Positions 11,922 through 21,307 of a DNA stretch of 64,000 bases are shown here, piece by piece (position 1 is the first letter of the stretch; every line of letters begins with the position of its first letter). Position numbers and translations under genes: made by a program. Under the pieces are notes generated by a model. That model saw only the letters and a program-made list of their open reading frames with translations. It ran no database searches and was not told where the DNA came from. This DNA comes from Hymenobacter volaticus (GTDB taxonomy: Bacteria; Bacteroidota; Bacteroidia; Cytophagales; Hymenobacteraceae). Location: NCBI RefSeq assembly GCF_022921055.1, contig NZ_CP095066.1:96592-160591 (forward strand), given 5' to 3'.

Positions 11922-12486
11922 CACCAACCTGTTAACCGCCTGCCTGTTGGAACGAAGAGAACGGCCTTGGTTCACGAGCCTAGTACAAGGTCGCTCACGT
12001 TTATGCCGTATTCTTACGACTACAGGCCAACAACGCGACGAGTCAACGGACAGCTACCGGCTTATATAGCATACTGGCCCAGAAAGCTAAGGAATTGATT
12101 AATTGATCAAACAGGTTGAACCGATTCATTTTTCACTTCTGAATTGATGGCCAGCCATAAGTGAAATAGCGGTAGGTGCAGGCTGTGACCCACCTTAAAC
12201 GAAGCACGCTTGTCAACTATTTCTCGACCACCACTTCGCTGTAAGCCGAACTGACTGTTCGTCGCCACCCCCCGATTACTGATAAAAAGTGCGGCTGCTT
12301 TGTTTCCCATAGCACAATACCCCGCTGGCTTCCAGTTGCCAACTCCCTGACGGCTTAACGTGAACGGGTTACCAAGGGTAGCTAACCTAAGTTTTCAGTG
12401 GCTAGCACGAGGCTCTCAACAGGCCCAAATTTGTACACAGCCATCATCCTTACGCAGTAGCAGCAAGGCAACCCTAATCCTTAGTG
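11922..12486. other. Intergenic, nothing recognised
   Basis: About 565 bases between the NmrA-like gene and a tiny lipoprotein gene. Short open frames on both strands lack family features and are not called. Confidence 0.35.
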
Positions 12487-12654
12487 ATGAAAAGTCGTGC
12501 TCGGGTCCCTTTTTTACTGGTGCTCGCCTTTGCTCTGTTAGGGCTTCTTGGGTGCCAAGCGTTTGCAAGCTTCTTACATGCGGGCGGATGCATGCTCTTA
12601 GTGGGGCTCCTGGTAGGGGGTGCGCTCTATGTTGCCGAGCGAAATCATCACTAG
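12487..12654 (+). CDS. Small predicted lipoprotein
   Basis: A 55-residue open frame with a positively charged start (MKSRARVPF), a hydrophobic stretch and a lipobox LLGC ending at Cys23. A second hydrophobic stretch (LLVGLLVGGALYVA) and the tail ERNHH follow. The layout is that of a short inner-membrane or lipid-anchored protein; many Bacteroidota encode such peptides of unknown function. It is not homologous to its neighbours. It could still be a chance frame, since no paralogue is visible here. Confidence 0.5.
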   Translation: MKSRARVPFLLVLAFALLGLLGCQAFASFLHAGGCMLLVGLLVGGALYVAERNHH

Positions 12655-12759
12655 CCCTGAGATACTACTTCTGCTACCAGGATTCTACAATAGTCAGCAG
12701 CTGGTAACCAAGCGCTCTTGACGTATTCTCACACCTGCTTCCACGGTGTATACGCCGTT

Positions 12760-13277
12760 CTTAATCTAGATTAAGGAGGCGGGGGAGGGGGAGCCGACCT
12801 TTGACCCATCATTTACCACTCACTACACGCTTTTCACTCATGCGCGTCAACATCCAACAAACCGAGCCCGAAGCCTTCAAAGCCGCTTACGCCCTCGAAA
12901 AGTACCTGGGCCAGTCGAGCCTGAACCCCATCCACCGCGAACTCATGCTGCTGCGCGCCTCCCAGCTCAACGGCTGCGGCTTCTGCCTCAACATGCACGT
13001 CACCGAAGCCCGCAAGCACGGCGAGACCGACCAGCGCCTGCACCTGGTCTCGGTGTGGCGCGAAGCCGGCGACTTGTTCACGGCCGAAGAGAAGGCCCTG
13101 CTCGCGCTGGCCGAAGAAGTGACGCTCATCAGCGAGCACCACGTCTCGGATGCCACCTACCAGGCGGCGGCGGCTCTTTTCGATGAGCACTACCTGGCCC
13201 AGGCCATCGTGGCCATTGCCACCATCAACCTGTGGAACCGCATCGCCATCACCACCCACATCCCCGTTCAGGCCTAA
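12760..13277 (+). repeat. Direct repeat, copy B (about 517 bp, carries CMD gene)
   Basis: Second copy of the block at 5402-5919, in the same orientation and about 7.36 kb away. Flanking sequences differ completely on both sides. No terminal inverted repeats or target-site duplication were seen. Confidence 0.9.
12840..13277 (+). CDS. Carboxymuconolactone decarboxylase (AhpD-like) family protein, copy B
   Basis: The 145-residue product is identical to that of the gene at 5482. The four nucleotide differences seen inside the gene are all silent, so selection has probably kept the protein unchanged since the duplication, or the copies have been homogenised. The CGFC/His redox motif is intact. 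The repeat includes about 80 bases of leader, so this copy may carry its own promoter. A more distant family member follows at 14294. Confidence 0.87.
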   Translation: MRVNIQQTEPEAFKAAYALEKYLGQSSLNPIHRELMLLRASQLNGCGFCLNMHVTEARKHGETDQRLHLVSVWREAGDLFTAEEKALLALAEEVTLISEHHVSDATYQAAAALFDEHYLAQAIVAIATINLWNRIAITTHIPVQA

Positions 13278-13766
13278 ACTGGACAGGTTGCACCAACCCA
13301 ATAGCAGCAGTAAATCCGGCCTGCAGCGCAGCATAAGCGAACTTCGGTACTTAGTTCGCTATACTAACCCGGAAAGGAATGACTGATACGGTAGCGACCG
13401 AGTAATTTCTAGCGTAGGCTGTGCCACCAAAGAATTGAGGCCGCGCTCTGTCCTTAATTTATTAGTATTGACGGAGGCAATAGCTTGCCCCCAGCAGTCA
13501 AGCTGTATTCTATCCCTAGGACGCTGCAAGCAGGATTTTTTCCTGGCGTATCGTTCAGCCAAGCCTAGCAAGTGAGCTAGCTTAAGCTAGGAACTGCAGG
13601 TTAACTACTAGCGCATTGTAGCCGTGCTCTTGGGCCAGGCCAGGTTGTTAACTGGTGGAGTGGTAGGCAAGGCGGTTTAGTAAGACGAAGCAGCGAGTCT
13701 ACAGGCCTACTCTCCCCAGCTTACAGCTAAATCTGAGGCCCCCACGCGCTTATTCCCCTTTTTATT
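13278..13766. other. Intergenic, nothing recognised
   Basis: About 490 bases between the duplicated CMD gene and a DoxX gene. Presumably it holds the DoxX operon promoter, but no convincing motif was seen. Confidence 0.35.
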
Positions 13767-14243
13767 ATGCTGAAACGTCCGGCATACATCTTCACCTTTG
13801 CCCGCTTGGCTTTAGGAATCGAGTTGCTGTCAGCCGTAGCTGACCGGCTCGGCCTATGGGGAGCTCCAGGTCACCCACACGTGGCCTGGGGTGACTGGAG
13901 CCATTTTGTGGCCTATACTGCCCAGGTTAATTCTTATTTACCCCTGGCGTTGATTCCTGCTTTGGCCGTGCTGGCCACTGCGGCCGAGTTAGTACTTGGC
14001 ACTTGTTTGCTACTAGGCTTGAGTACCCGGCTGGCGGCTAGGGGAACGGGGCTGCTAACGTTGGCTTTTGCGCTTGCTATGACCATTTCTTTCGGTCCTA
14101 AAGCGCCTCTGGACTACTCCGTGTGGGCCAACGTAGCGGCTGGTCTGCTGCTCTCTCAAGCTCCCGGTTACCCTGGAGCCTGGATGCCTGGTGGGCCAAT
14201 CAACATCCTCAACGGCCCTACAGCATCTTTTAGCCGCCTCTAG
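13767..14243 (+). CDS. DoxX family membrane protein
   Basis: A protein of 158 residues with four hydrophobic segments in the DoxX/SURF4-like pattern. The first starts at YIFTFARLALGIELLSAV; later ones are in ALIPALAVLATAAELVLGTCLLLG and GLLTLAFALAMTISF. DoxX proteins are small membrane proteins associated with redox and thiol stress; the molecular role is unsettled. It begins a probable plus-strand operon with a CMD gene and a GNAT gene, which supports a stress or detoxification setting. Confidence 0.8.
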   Translation: MLKRPAYIFTFARLALGIELLSAVADRLGLWGAPGHPHVAWGDWSHFVAYTAQVNSYLPLALIPALAVLATAAELVLGTCLLLGLSTRLAARGTGLLTLAFALAMTISFGPKAPLDYSVWANVAAGLLLSQAPGYPGAWMPGGPINILNGPTASFSRL

Positions 14244-14293
14244 CGGACTACAAATCATTTTACTGACTCCCCTTATTTTACCAGCTGCTTTTC

Positions 14294-14764
14294 ATGTCTG
14301 AAACTTCCCTTGCCAGCCCCGTAGTACCGCAGCCCCGCTTCACGCTGCATGCTGTCGAGCCTCAAGCCTATGCCGGTTTGCTGCTGCTTGATCAGCACCT
14401 GGCCCAGTCGGCCCTAACCAAAACGCACTGGAACTTAATTAAGGTGCGCACCTCGCAAGTAAACGGCTGCGCCTACTGCATTCAATCCCATTCCCAGGAA
14501 GCGCTAACGCACGGTGAAACCGACAAACGCCTGCGCGCGCTGCCAGCGTGGCGCGAGTCACCCTATTTCACCGACGAGGAGCGGGCCATTTTAGCCTTCA
14601 CCGAAGAGGTAACATTACTGATTCCGCACCACCTCTCCGATGCAACCTACGAGGAAGCCGTGCGCCTGCTGGGCGTGCCCTACGTAGCCCAAGTGCTGCT
14701 GGCAGTAACCAACATGAACGCTTGGAACCGGCTCGGCATCGCCGCTCGCCTTATTCCCGCTTGA
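14294..14764 (+). CDS. Carboxymuconolactone decarboxylase (AhpD-like) family protein
   Basis: A protein of 156 residues with the redox motif CAYC and following His in NGCAYCIQSHSQEALTHGE. It is a paralogue of the proteins encoded at 5482 and 12840, sharing segments such as HHLSDATYEEA, but clearly diverged from them. It lies 50 bases after DoxX and 13 bases before a GNAT gene, so cotranscription is likely. It probably reduces peroxides or handles reactive electrophiles; the substrate is unproven. Confidence 0.87.
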   Translation: MSETSLASPVVPQPRFTLHAVEPQAYAGLLLLDQHLAQSALTKTHWNLIKVRTSQVNGCAYCIQSHSQEALTHGETDKRLRALPAWRESPYFTDEERAILAFTEEVTLLIPHHLSDATYEEAVRLLGVPYVAQVLLAVTNMNAWNRLGIAARLIPA

Positions 14765-14777
14765 GTCCGCCCCTCCC

Positions 14778-15200
14778 ATGTATTCCATTCAGACTGCAAC
14801 CACCGACGCGCAAATTCTGGCCTGCTGGTCGGCCATGCACCACTTACGCCCAAAACTGGTGAAGGAGACATTCGTCGCGCAAATCCGGGCCATGCAGCAA
14901 CAAAGCTACGAATTGCTTTATGTGCTGGATGACCAGCAGGTGGTAGCTGTGGCAGGCTTTCGTTACTTGCACCAACTCTTTGCGGGGCGGGTCCTCTACA
15001 TCGATGATCTGGCTACGCTTCCCGCTGCGCAGCATCAAGGCTACGCGAGCGGCTTGCTCGACTACATCCACAAGCAAGCGCAGGAGCGCCACCTAGATGG
15101 AGTAGCGCTCGATTCCGGCCTCGATAACGAGGTAGCCCACCGCCTCTACCAACACAAAGGCTTTATGAAAGTGGCTTTCCACTTTATTCAACGCGCTTAG
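14778..15200 (+). CDS. GNAT family N-acetyltransferase
   Basis: A protein of 140 residues with the GNAT fold. The central strand VLYIDDLATLPAAQHQGYASGLLDYI contains the acetyl-CoA pyrophosphate-binding pattern (Q/RxxGxG/A appears here as QHQGYA), and the C-terminal segment NEVAHRLYQHKGFMKVAFHF is typical. The acceptor is unknown. It starts 13 bases after the CMD gene and closes the DoxX-CMD-GNAT unit. Confidence 0.85.
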   Translation: MYSIQTATTDAQILACWSAMHHLRPKLVKETFVAQIRAMQQQSYELLYVLDDQQVVAVAGFRYLHQLFAGRVLYIDDLATLPAAQHQGYASGLLDYIHKQAQERHLDGVALDSGLDNEVAHRLYQHKGFMKVAFHFIQRA

Positions 15201-15296
15201 CGCATTGCCTACTGATTACTGCAGGGGTATGCTTGGGCTGTTTGGCCATTGTGAGGAGCTCACTCTACGTCATATTCCTCTCTCTTACTGTTGTTT

Positions 15297-16005
15297 ATGA
15301 ACTCCTTGAATTCAGCTGCTTCCACTGCTAACGATAGCGTTCGGCCCAAGCATAAAGGTTCGGCTCAACTTTTCCAGAACCCACTGCTCGAGCGACTCTC
15401 TCACACGCACATTGCGTGGCCGGTTGGTATTTTTCTTGGTACGGCCCTGATGAGTGGATACTACGGCTACACGCACGGCTTTCTGCGGGGAGTCTCGGCG
15501 CTGGGCCTGTTCCTGGCGGGTTGGCTGTTGTTCACTTACCTCGAGTATATAGTACATCGCTATCTCTACCACCTTTCCACCACGACTGCCCGGCGAGCCA
15601 AGCTGCAATACACGATCCACGGGGTGCATCACGAGTTTCCCAAAGACAAGACTCGTCTAGCAATGCCCCCAATTATCACGGTGTTTGTGGCCTCGCTCTT
15701 GTTTTTCATCTTCCGCCTCGTGTTCAGCAACTGGGCATTCGGCTTGTTGGCTGGCTTTACGTTTGGCTACGCCTCGTACCTGTTTGTGCATTATGCCATT
15801 CACGCGTACGCCCCCCTAAGAATTTTCTGCGGGTGTGGTGGATTCACCACAGCCAGCATCATTATCGCCAAGAACAAGTGGCCTTCGGGTATCGAGTCCT
15901 TTGTGGGACCATCTGTTGGGAACAATGCCTGCCCGCCAAGCGCACGTCAAGTTCGACCGAGCTACCCTTCAAAAGTTAGAAGGTAAAAATATCGCGGCTC
16001 ATTAA
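15297..16005 (+). CDS. Fatty acid hydroxylase (sterol desaturase) superfamily protein with two frameshifts
   Basis: A membrane di-iron oxygenase of the sterol desaturase/fatty acid hydroxylase type. His clusters are visible: HRYLYH, HGVHHEFP, HYAIH and, after the first break, HHSQHHYR. The frame is lost in a run of six C near 15815 and again in a GGG near 15888. Each break is repaired by adding one base, after which the frame ends at 16005 (VSSPLWDHLLGTMPAR). Uncorrected, it stops at 15986 with an unrelated tail. The start ATG 15297 follows a TTG two codons upstream. It likely hydroxylates a membrane lipid or carotenoid. Confidence 0.78.
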
Positions 16006-16491
16006 ACGCAAAGCAAAGCTGTGAAGCCTGAACGGGTTATTTCAGTAGAGAATGGGCTACCTGCTGGGTAAGAGGAAGTTAATCTTTTCTTCGAGCTAAT
16101 TAGCAGTAGCAACCACTAGCTAACGGTAGAGCCGGTTTCATTGCGAAAGGGCAATCGCTGGCCTTTCAAACCATCCTTAAGAATAGTTTTTTTAGCGGCC
16201 AGCCGCTTCCGCAGGTACAGGCTACGTCCACCGAAAATCAAGTATCCCTTTAGAGAGGTAGACCCCGGATCTACCTAAAGGACTATCCTTGCCCGCCGAA
16301 GCCCGGCTGGATGTCCTTGTCCCTGACCGCAAAGCGCTGCATTGCCTTAAGTTTTACTAGCAAACACAGACCGGATCAATTGCTGTGGGCGCGTGCAGAT
16401 CCGCGCCAATACATTCCGAAAATTTTTTGCTGCCCTGCTGCTGACCGCAGCCTAGGCCAGGCCATTGCAAAACAACCCTTCCCCATTTTTC
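16006..16491. other. Intergenic, nothing recognised
   Basis: About 485 bases before the azoreductase gene. A weak hairpin lies near 16250-16285 (GGTAGA/TCTACC). No gene is supported. Confidence 0.35.
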
Positions 16492-17091
16492 ATGAAAGTT
16501 CTCGCAGTTAATTCGAGTGGCCGTAGTAGCCAACATTCCGTAAGCCGTCAATTGGTTGATGCTTTGATTGAAAAGCTCGGCTCTCACCACCGCGATTTGA
16601 ACGTCACGTACCGCAACGTGGCGGAAGGGCTGCCATTGGTACATGAGTCATGGATCGAAGCCATGTATACGCCCGCTGATCGGCGTACCCCGGAGCAAAA
16701 CCAATTACTAGCCTTTTCTGATGAGCTAGTTGACGAGCTTGACGAGCAGGACGTGTTGATTTTGGGGGCTCCCATGTACAATTTCAACGTTTCCGCTTCC
16801 CTCAAAGCTTATATTGATCTGATTTGTCGGATTGGCCTGACTTTCAAGTTCTCGGCAGAAACCGGATTGGAGGGTTTGCTTAAGGGAAAGAAAGCGTATA
16901 TCGTTTTCACTTCGGGGGTAGTCGAGGCCGGTAGTACTCAGGATCTGGTAACGCCTTATCTTAAACTAGTGCTCGCTTTTATAGGCATTACGGAAACAGA
17001 AATCATTGGGGCTGGGAGCCTCAAGCTATTGGGGAATAGCCCCATTAAGGCGGCTCTTGAAGCCATAGATAACATTTATGAAACCGCTTGA
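16492..17091 (+). CDS. azoR: FMN-dependent NADH-azoreductase
   Basis: A protein of 199 residues with a flavodoxin-like fold. The FMN phosphate loop is VNSSGRSSQHSVS, the isoalloxazine-contacting motif is APMYNFNVSASLKAYIDL, and the late segment DLVTPYLKLVLAFIGIT matches AzoR closely. The enzyme reduces quinones and azo compounds with NADH. The ATG at 16492 gives the standard family start MKVLAVNSS. It stands alone and is followed by a clear hairpin terminator. Confidence 0.9.
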   Translation: MKVLAVNSSGRSSQHSVSRQLVDALIEKLGSHHRDLNVTYRNVAEGLPLVHESWIEAMYTPADRRTPEQNQLLAFSDELVDELDEQDVLILGAPMYNFNVSASLKAYIDLICRIGLTFKFSAETGLEGLLKGKKAYIVFTSGVVEAGSTQDLVTPYLKLVLAFIGITETEIIGAGSLKLLGNSPIKAALEAIDNIYETA

Positions 17092-17112
17092 GATATTGCC
17101 TTCATAGCGCTG

Positions 17113-17162
17113 AGCACCGGTGGAAAAGGTCTTTTGAAGGAGTGAGCTTTTCCACTGGTGCT
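17113..17162 (+). terminator. Intrinsic terminator after azoR
   Basis: A 16-bp stem, AGCACCGGTGGAAAAG / CTTTTCCACTGGTGCT, with one G-T pair and an 18-base loop, begins 22 bases after the azoR stop codon. A T-rich tail is weak (TGTTTCTC). Confidence 0.7.
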
Positions 17163-17459
17163 TGTTTCTCCTACCCATTGAATAACGGCGCCTACACTTG
17201 CCGCTAAAATGTGGTTGCAGCCCGCGTAGTAGGATAATAAAACCCGCCTGCAGTAGGAAAGGAAAAAGTTTCCCTACTAACCTTGCGCGCTATTGCGATA
17301 ACCTCACTGGGGCACCTTGGTCGGCTCGAAGATATTGGTGGAGTGGCTGTGTTTTAAGCTTCAGAAGTTGCTCGCGTTAGTGTCCAGCGGCTAGTTCCTG
17401 CGCTCACCTCCACGACGCATTTACTTATTTGCTCAGGCTTGCTTAATCCTGCTTCTCGT
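17163..17459. other. Intergenic before P-type ATPase
   Basis: About 300 bases that presumably hold the ATPase promoter. Nothing specific was recognised. Confidence 0.35.
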
Positions 17460-20036
17460 ATGGAGTATCACCTGCACTCAGCTGCCGAGGTAGCCCAAGA
17501 CCTGCATACCTCCCCCGGCGGCCTCGACCCGGCAGCAGTTCACCAGCGGCAAGCGCAATACGGTCCCAATCAGATAACCGACGGCCAAAAGAAAACGGTA
17601 CTTCAACTGCTGGGGCGCCAGTTCACCGACGTCATGATTTTGGTGCTACTGGCGGCGGCTTTGCTTTCCGGAATAATCGGCGAGCTCAACTCTGCCTGCG
17701 TTATTCTGGCCATCGTGCTGCTCAATGCCCTGGTTGGGTTTGGGCAGGAATACCGGGCCGACCAGGCCATGGCCGCCCTCCAGAAGATGGCCGCCTACCA
17801 GGCGGTCGTAGTGCGCGGGGGGCAACCCCTGAAAGTGGCGGCCGCCGACCTCGTACCGGGCGACGTGACCTTGCTCGAAGCCGGCAACGTTATTCCCGCC
17901 GATGTGCGCTTTGTGGAAACGCACGCGCTGAAAGTGGATGAGTCCTCGCTGACCGGGGAATCCAACAATGTCGTTAAAATCTCGCCGGCCCTGGCGGCGG
18001 GCGCTTATCCGCTGGGCGACCGGCTTAATCTAGGGTACAAGGGCACTTTCGTTACCAACGGCCGGGCTACGGCGTACGTGGTGGCCACCGGCATGCACAC
18101 CGAGCTCGGCAAAATTGCCCAACTCATCCAAACCACTGAAACCGCCACGCCCCTGCAAAAGCGGTTGGCAGTGTTTGGCAAGTGGCTGGCCGGGGCGGCG
18201 CTCGCGTTGTGCGTACTCTTTTTCGGGCTGGGCTGGTTGCGGGGCGAGCCGCTGCTGAATCTGCTGCTAACATCTATTTCGCTGGCTGTAGCTGCCATTC
18301 CCGAAGCCTTGCCGGCGGTGGCCACCGTAGCCCTGGCGCTGGGCGCCAAACGGTTGGTAAGCGCCCACGCGCTGGTGAGCAAGCTGCCCGCCGTTGAAAC
18401 GCTGGGCTCGGTTACCTACATCTGCACCGATAAAACCGGCACGCTGACGCTCAATCAGATGACGGTAGCCGAAATCTACGAGGCGCCGGCCGTCACGCTG
18501 CCGGGCCTGGAAGAAAACAACGCGCTGCTGCTAGCCATGGCCCTCAACAACGACGTCACCCCCGACGAGCAGGGCAAGGCCTTGGGCGACTCCACCGAAG
18601 TGGCGCTAGCCGGCTACGCTGCCGAGCAGCAGTACGCGCGTCCCGCGCTCGAAAGCCAGTTCCCGCGCTTAACCGAACTGCCTTTCGATTCCGAGCGCAA
18701 ATGCATGAGCACACTGCACCAAACCAAGCAGGGCGTGCTCGTTGTCACGAAAGGCGCGGCAGATTCCCTATTCGCGCAGCTAGCGGCCAGCCAGCAGGCC
18801 GCTATTCCCGATCTGCAGCGCCGTGCGGAAGCGCTGGCCAGCCAGGGACACCGGGTGCTTGCCTACGCAGGCAAGCTGCTGCCCGAACTGCCGCTCGACT
18901 TGACCCCGGGCGCCGTGGAAGCCGACTTAACGTTTCTGGGGCTGGCCGGGCTGATCGACCCGCCCCGCGTCGAAGCCCGGCAGGCCGTAGCGGCCTGTAA
19001 AGCCGCCGGCATTACCCCAGTTATGATCACCGGCGACCACAAGCTGACGGCCCAAGCCATTGCCGAGAGTTTAGGCCTTATCGCTTCCGCCCAAGACCTG
19101 GTGCTGACCGGGCCCGAACTTACGGCGCTCGATGAGTTGGCGTTCAGCGTCCTGGTGGAAAAAGTACGGGTGTACGCCCGGGTTGATCCCTCCCAAAAGC
19201 TGCGCATCGTCCGCGCTCTGCAAGCCCGGCAGCAATTCGTAGCCATGACCGGCGACGGCGTTAACGACGCGCCGGCCCTCAAAAATGCCGACATCGGCAT
19301 AGCCATGGGCATCACGGGCACCGAAGTAGCCAAGGAAGCGGCCCACCTGATTCTGCTCGACGACAATTTTGCCACCCTTGTGACGGCCGTCGAGCACGGG
19401 CGGCGGGTCTACGACAATATCATCAAGTTTATTCGCTACATCATGGCGGGCAACCTCGGCGAGCTATTGGCGATTATGCTGGCTCCTTTTTTCGGGTTGC
19501 CCATCCCCTTGCTGGCCATTCATATTTTGTGGATCAATCTCGTTACCGATGGCTTGCCCGCGCTGGCGCTGGCCTACGAGCCGGTTGAAGCGGGCACTAT
19601 GCAGCGGCCGCCCATTAAGCCCACGCAAACCATTATGGCGGCCGGCACGGGCTGGTTTATGGCATGGGTGGGACTGTTAATTGCCGCCCTCACGCTGGGG
19701 ACCCAGGCCTGGGCGATTCAAGGCGGGCTAACGCACTGGCAAACCATGACCTTCACGGTGCTTTGCTTCAGTCAACTGGCCAACGCGCTGGCCGTACGGT
19801 CACGGCGGGTTTCCCTGTTCCACCAGGGTTTGGGATCCAACCTGCCCCTGCTGGGTGCCGTGGGACTGACCTTCGGGCTCCAACTACTGGTGGTGTACGT
19901 GCCGTTCTTGAATGTGCTCTTCCACACGCAGCCCCTTTCGGCGCGCGAGCTGGGGCTGACAATGCTGCTGGCGAGTGGGGTGCTGTGGGCGGTGGAACTT
20001 CAGAAAGTAGCAGCGCGCTGGCAGTCGTCCTTATGA
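17460..20036 (+). CDS. P-type ATPase, Ca2+-transporting (P2) type
   Basis: A protein of 858 residues with the full P-type layout: N-terminal cation ATPase domain, actuator motif LTGES, phosphorylation site DKTGT with catalytic Asp324, and hinge TGDGVNDAPALKNADIGIAMG. A C-terminal block of transmembrane helices begins with KFIRYIMAGNLGELLAI. Membrane helix 4 contains IPEALP, the Ca2+-binding pattern of SERCA/PMR1-like pumps. It would export Ca2+ or Mn2+ at the cost of ATP. The ATG at 17460 is chosen seven codons inside the longest frame to match the usual start before the HSAAEVAQDL region. Confidence 0.9.
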   Translation: MEYHLHSAAEVAQDLHTSPGGLDPAAVHQRQAQYGPNQITDGQKKTVLQLLGRQFTDVMILVLLAAALLSGIIGELNSACVILAIVLLNALVGFGQEYRADQAMAALQKMAAYQAVVVRGGQPLKVAAADLVPGDVTLLEAGNVIPADVRFVETHALKVDESSLTGESNNVVKISPALAAGAYPLGDRLNLGYKGTFVTNGRATAYVVATGMHTELGKIAQLIQTTETATPLQKRLAVFGKWLAGAALALCVLFFGLGWLRGEPLLNLLLTSISLAVAAIPEALPAVATVALALGAKRLVSAHALVSKLPAVETLGSVTYICTDKTGTLTLNQMTVAEIYEAPAVTLPGLEENNALLLAMALNNDVTPDEQGKALGDSTEVALAGYAAEQQYARPALESQFPRLTELPFDSERKCMSTLHQTKQGVLVVTKGAADSLFAQLAASQQAAIPDLQRRAEALASQGHRVLAYAGKLLPELPLDLTPGAVEADLTFLGLAGLIDPPRVEARQAVAACKAAGITPVMITGDHKLTAQAIAESLGLIASAQDLVLTGPELTALDELAFSVLVEKVRVYARVDPSQKLRIVRALQARQQFVAMTGDGVNDAPALKNADIGIAMGITGTEVAKEAAHLILLDDNFATLVTAVEHGRRVYDNIIKFIRYIMAGNLGELLAIMLAPFFGLPIPLLAIHILWINLVTDGLPALALAYEPVEAGTMQRPPIKPTQTIMAAGTGWFMAWVGLLIAALTLGTQAWAIQGGLTHWQTMTFTVLCFSQLANALAVRSRRVSLFHQGLGSNLPLLGAVGLTFGLQLLVVYVPFLNVLFHTQPLSARELGLTMLLASGVLWAVELQKVAARWQSSL

Positions 20037-20102
20037 ACCACATAAAGATCCAGTTTTGCTATTCTCCCATAAGGTCCGATACCCCTTACTTCTCGGTGGA
20101 TT

Positions 20103-21074
20103 CTACAAACCGAGGAACTTGGCGGCATTGAAACGCTTGACGTCGTCTAAGCGGGCATAGCGCTCGATCATGGCGTCGGTCTTCTGCTTGGTCTGGTTCT
20201 TAATGGCCTTGTTGGACTGGCCGGCCTCGACGGCAATGGTGACAAAGGAGGCCCGCAGCGAGTGAGCCGAGTACTGAGCTCCTAGGTGCTGCTGCACGAG
20301 CTTGTTGGCGCTGATGTCGGAGAGGCGAAACGGGGAGGGCTGCGCCACCTGCTTAGGCACGCGCTTCAGGGAGACGAACAGCGGGCCCGTGTTGTGGCCA
20401 AGCACGTCGAGCCAGGCCTGTACCGAGCGCACGGGACAGTAGCGGTCATCGGGGGCGTAGAAGACGGCTTTGTCCTCGACCTCGCCGAACTGGTTGGTTT
20501 TGCTCTTGTCGAGGTGGATCATCAACGCTTGCGGGGTGAGCTCGAGGTGCTCGACGTTGAGGGCCACCAGCTCGGAGCGGCGGAAGGCGCCGGCAAAGCC
20601 GAGCAGCAGCAGGGCCCGGTCCCGCAGCCCGGCCGGGGTGGTCAAGTCGAGGCCGTTGATGGCGCGCTTGAGCTCGTCAACACTGAAGGCGGGGGCTTGC
20701 TTCTGGCGCTTGCCCAGCACCCGGGTGATGCCTTCGAGCACGACGGCCAGCTGCTTGGAGTCGGTGGGCGTCTGGTAGCCGGCCAGCTCGTGGGCTTTGG
20801 CGATGGCCGAGAGGTGACGGCGGATGGTAGCCAGCTTGCGGGGCTGGTCGGCTAGGTGCGTCACGTACTGCGCGACGGTGGGTACGGCGGCGGGCAAGTG
20901 CTCGAGGTCATGGTCGCGGCAGTACTGCTCGAAGGTGCGCAGGTCGGCGGCATAAGCCCGGCGCGTGTTGGCTGCGCCGGCTAAGCCGACCTCGACGTAA
21001 CGGGCCACCGCATCCGAGACCGACGACAAGCCCGCGGGCAGCAACGTCGTGGAAACCGGGATCATCTCACTCAT
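20103..21074 (-). CDS. Tyrosine-type site-specific recombinase/integrase
   Basis: A protein of 323 residues. A SAM-like N-terminal core-binding domain (about 20-110) is followed by the catalytic domain. Catalytic residues are visible: Arg165 in AFRRSELVALN, Lys near 190, His271 and Arg274 in HSLRASF, and the nucleophile Tyr306 in MIERYARL. It resembles Xer-like or phage-type integrases. Two strong inverted repeats lie within 130 bases upstream, one of them shaped like a recombination core site. It is convergent with the P-type ATPase gene and marks the left edge of an accessory region. Confidence 0.92.
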   Translation of the reverse strand: MSEMIPVSTTLLPAGLSSVSDAVARYVEVGLAGAANTRRAYAADLRTFEQYCRDHDLEHLPAAVPTVAQYVTHLADQPRKLATIRRHLSAIAKAHELAGYQTPTDSKQLAVVLEGITRVLGKRQKQAPAFSVDELKRAINGLDLTTPAGLRDRALLLLGFAGAFRRSELVALNVEHLELTPQALMIHLDKSKTNQFGEVEDKAVFYAPDDRYCPVRSVQAWLDVLGHNTGPLFVSLKRVPKQVAQPSPFRLSDISANKLVQQHLGAQYSAHSLRASFVTIAVEAGQSNKAIKNQTKQKTDAMIERYARLDDVKRFNAAKFLGL

Positions 21075-21093
21075 AACACGGGACAGTAGGCGG

Positions 21094-21128
21094 TCTCACG
21101 CACTCCTTATTATAAGGAGTGCGTGAGA
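21094..21128. promoter_or_regulatory. Perfect 35-bp palindrome upstream of the integrase gene
   Basis: Arms of 17 bases (TCTCACGCACTCCTTAT / ATAAGGAGTGCGTGAGA) flank one central T. It lies 20 bases before the integrase start codon, so it could be an operator, an mRNA hairpin limiting translation, or a recombinase site. Confidence 0.7.
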
Positions 21129-21171
21129 TTGAAGAAAAGACGAAAAAAGAACGATTTGCGAAGGTAGTGAT

Positions 21172-21206
21172 CTTGGTTATGATAATGAAGGCTTATCATA
21201 ACCAAG
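21172..21206. promoter_or_regulatory. Dif-like inverted repeat, candidate recombination core site
   Basis: Perfect 14-base arms (CTTGGTTATGATAA / TTATCATAACCAAG) flank a 7-base spacer TGAAGGC. The geometry of two inverted 11-14-base arms around a 6-8-base centre is that of Xer/dif and other tyrosine recombinase core sites, and a tyrosine recombinase gene starts 98 bases away. A related 17-mer recurs at 28335. Confidence 0.6.
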
Positions 21207-21307
21207 TTGTCAAATCTATCTCCGCCACTTAAGCATTAAAGGAGCCTCGCTTAGAAAAAGCAAATAAGACGCATAATAATGCAATTATATTGATAATATT
21301 ATATGTT

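Noticed and set aside
12360..12707. 115-residue plus-strand frame overlapping the small lipoprotein
   Set aside because: It has no motif; the alternative frame with a lipobox starting at 12487 is better supported.
20286..20855. Plus-strand frame over the integrase gene
   Set aside because: Antisense shadow of a recombinase with all catalytic residues; the composition is repetitive Val/Gly/Leu.
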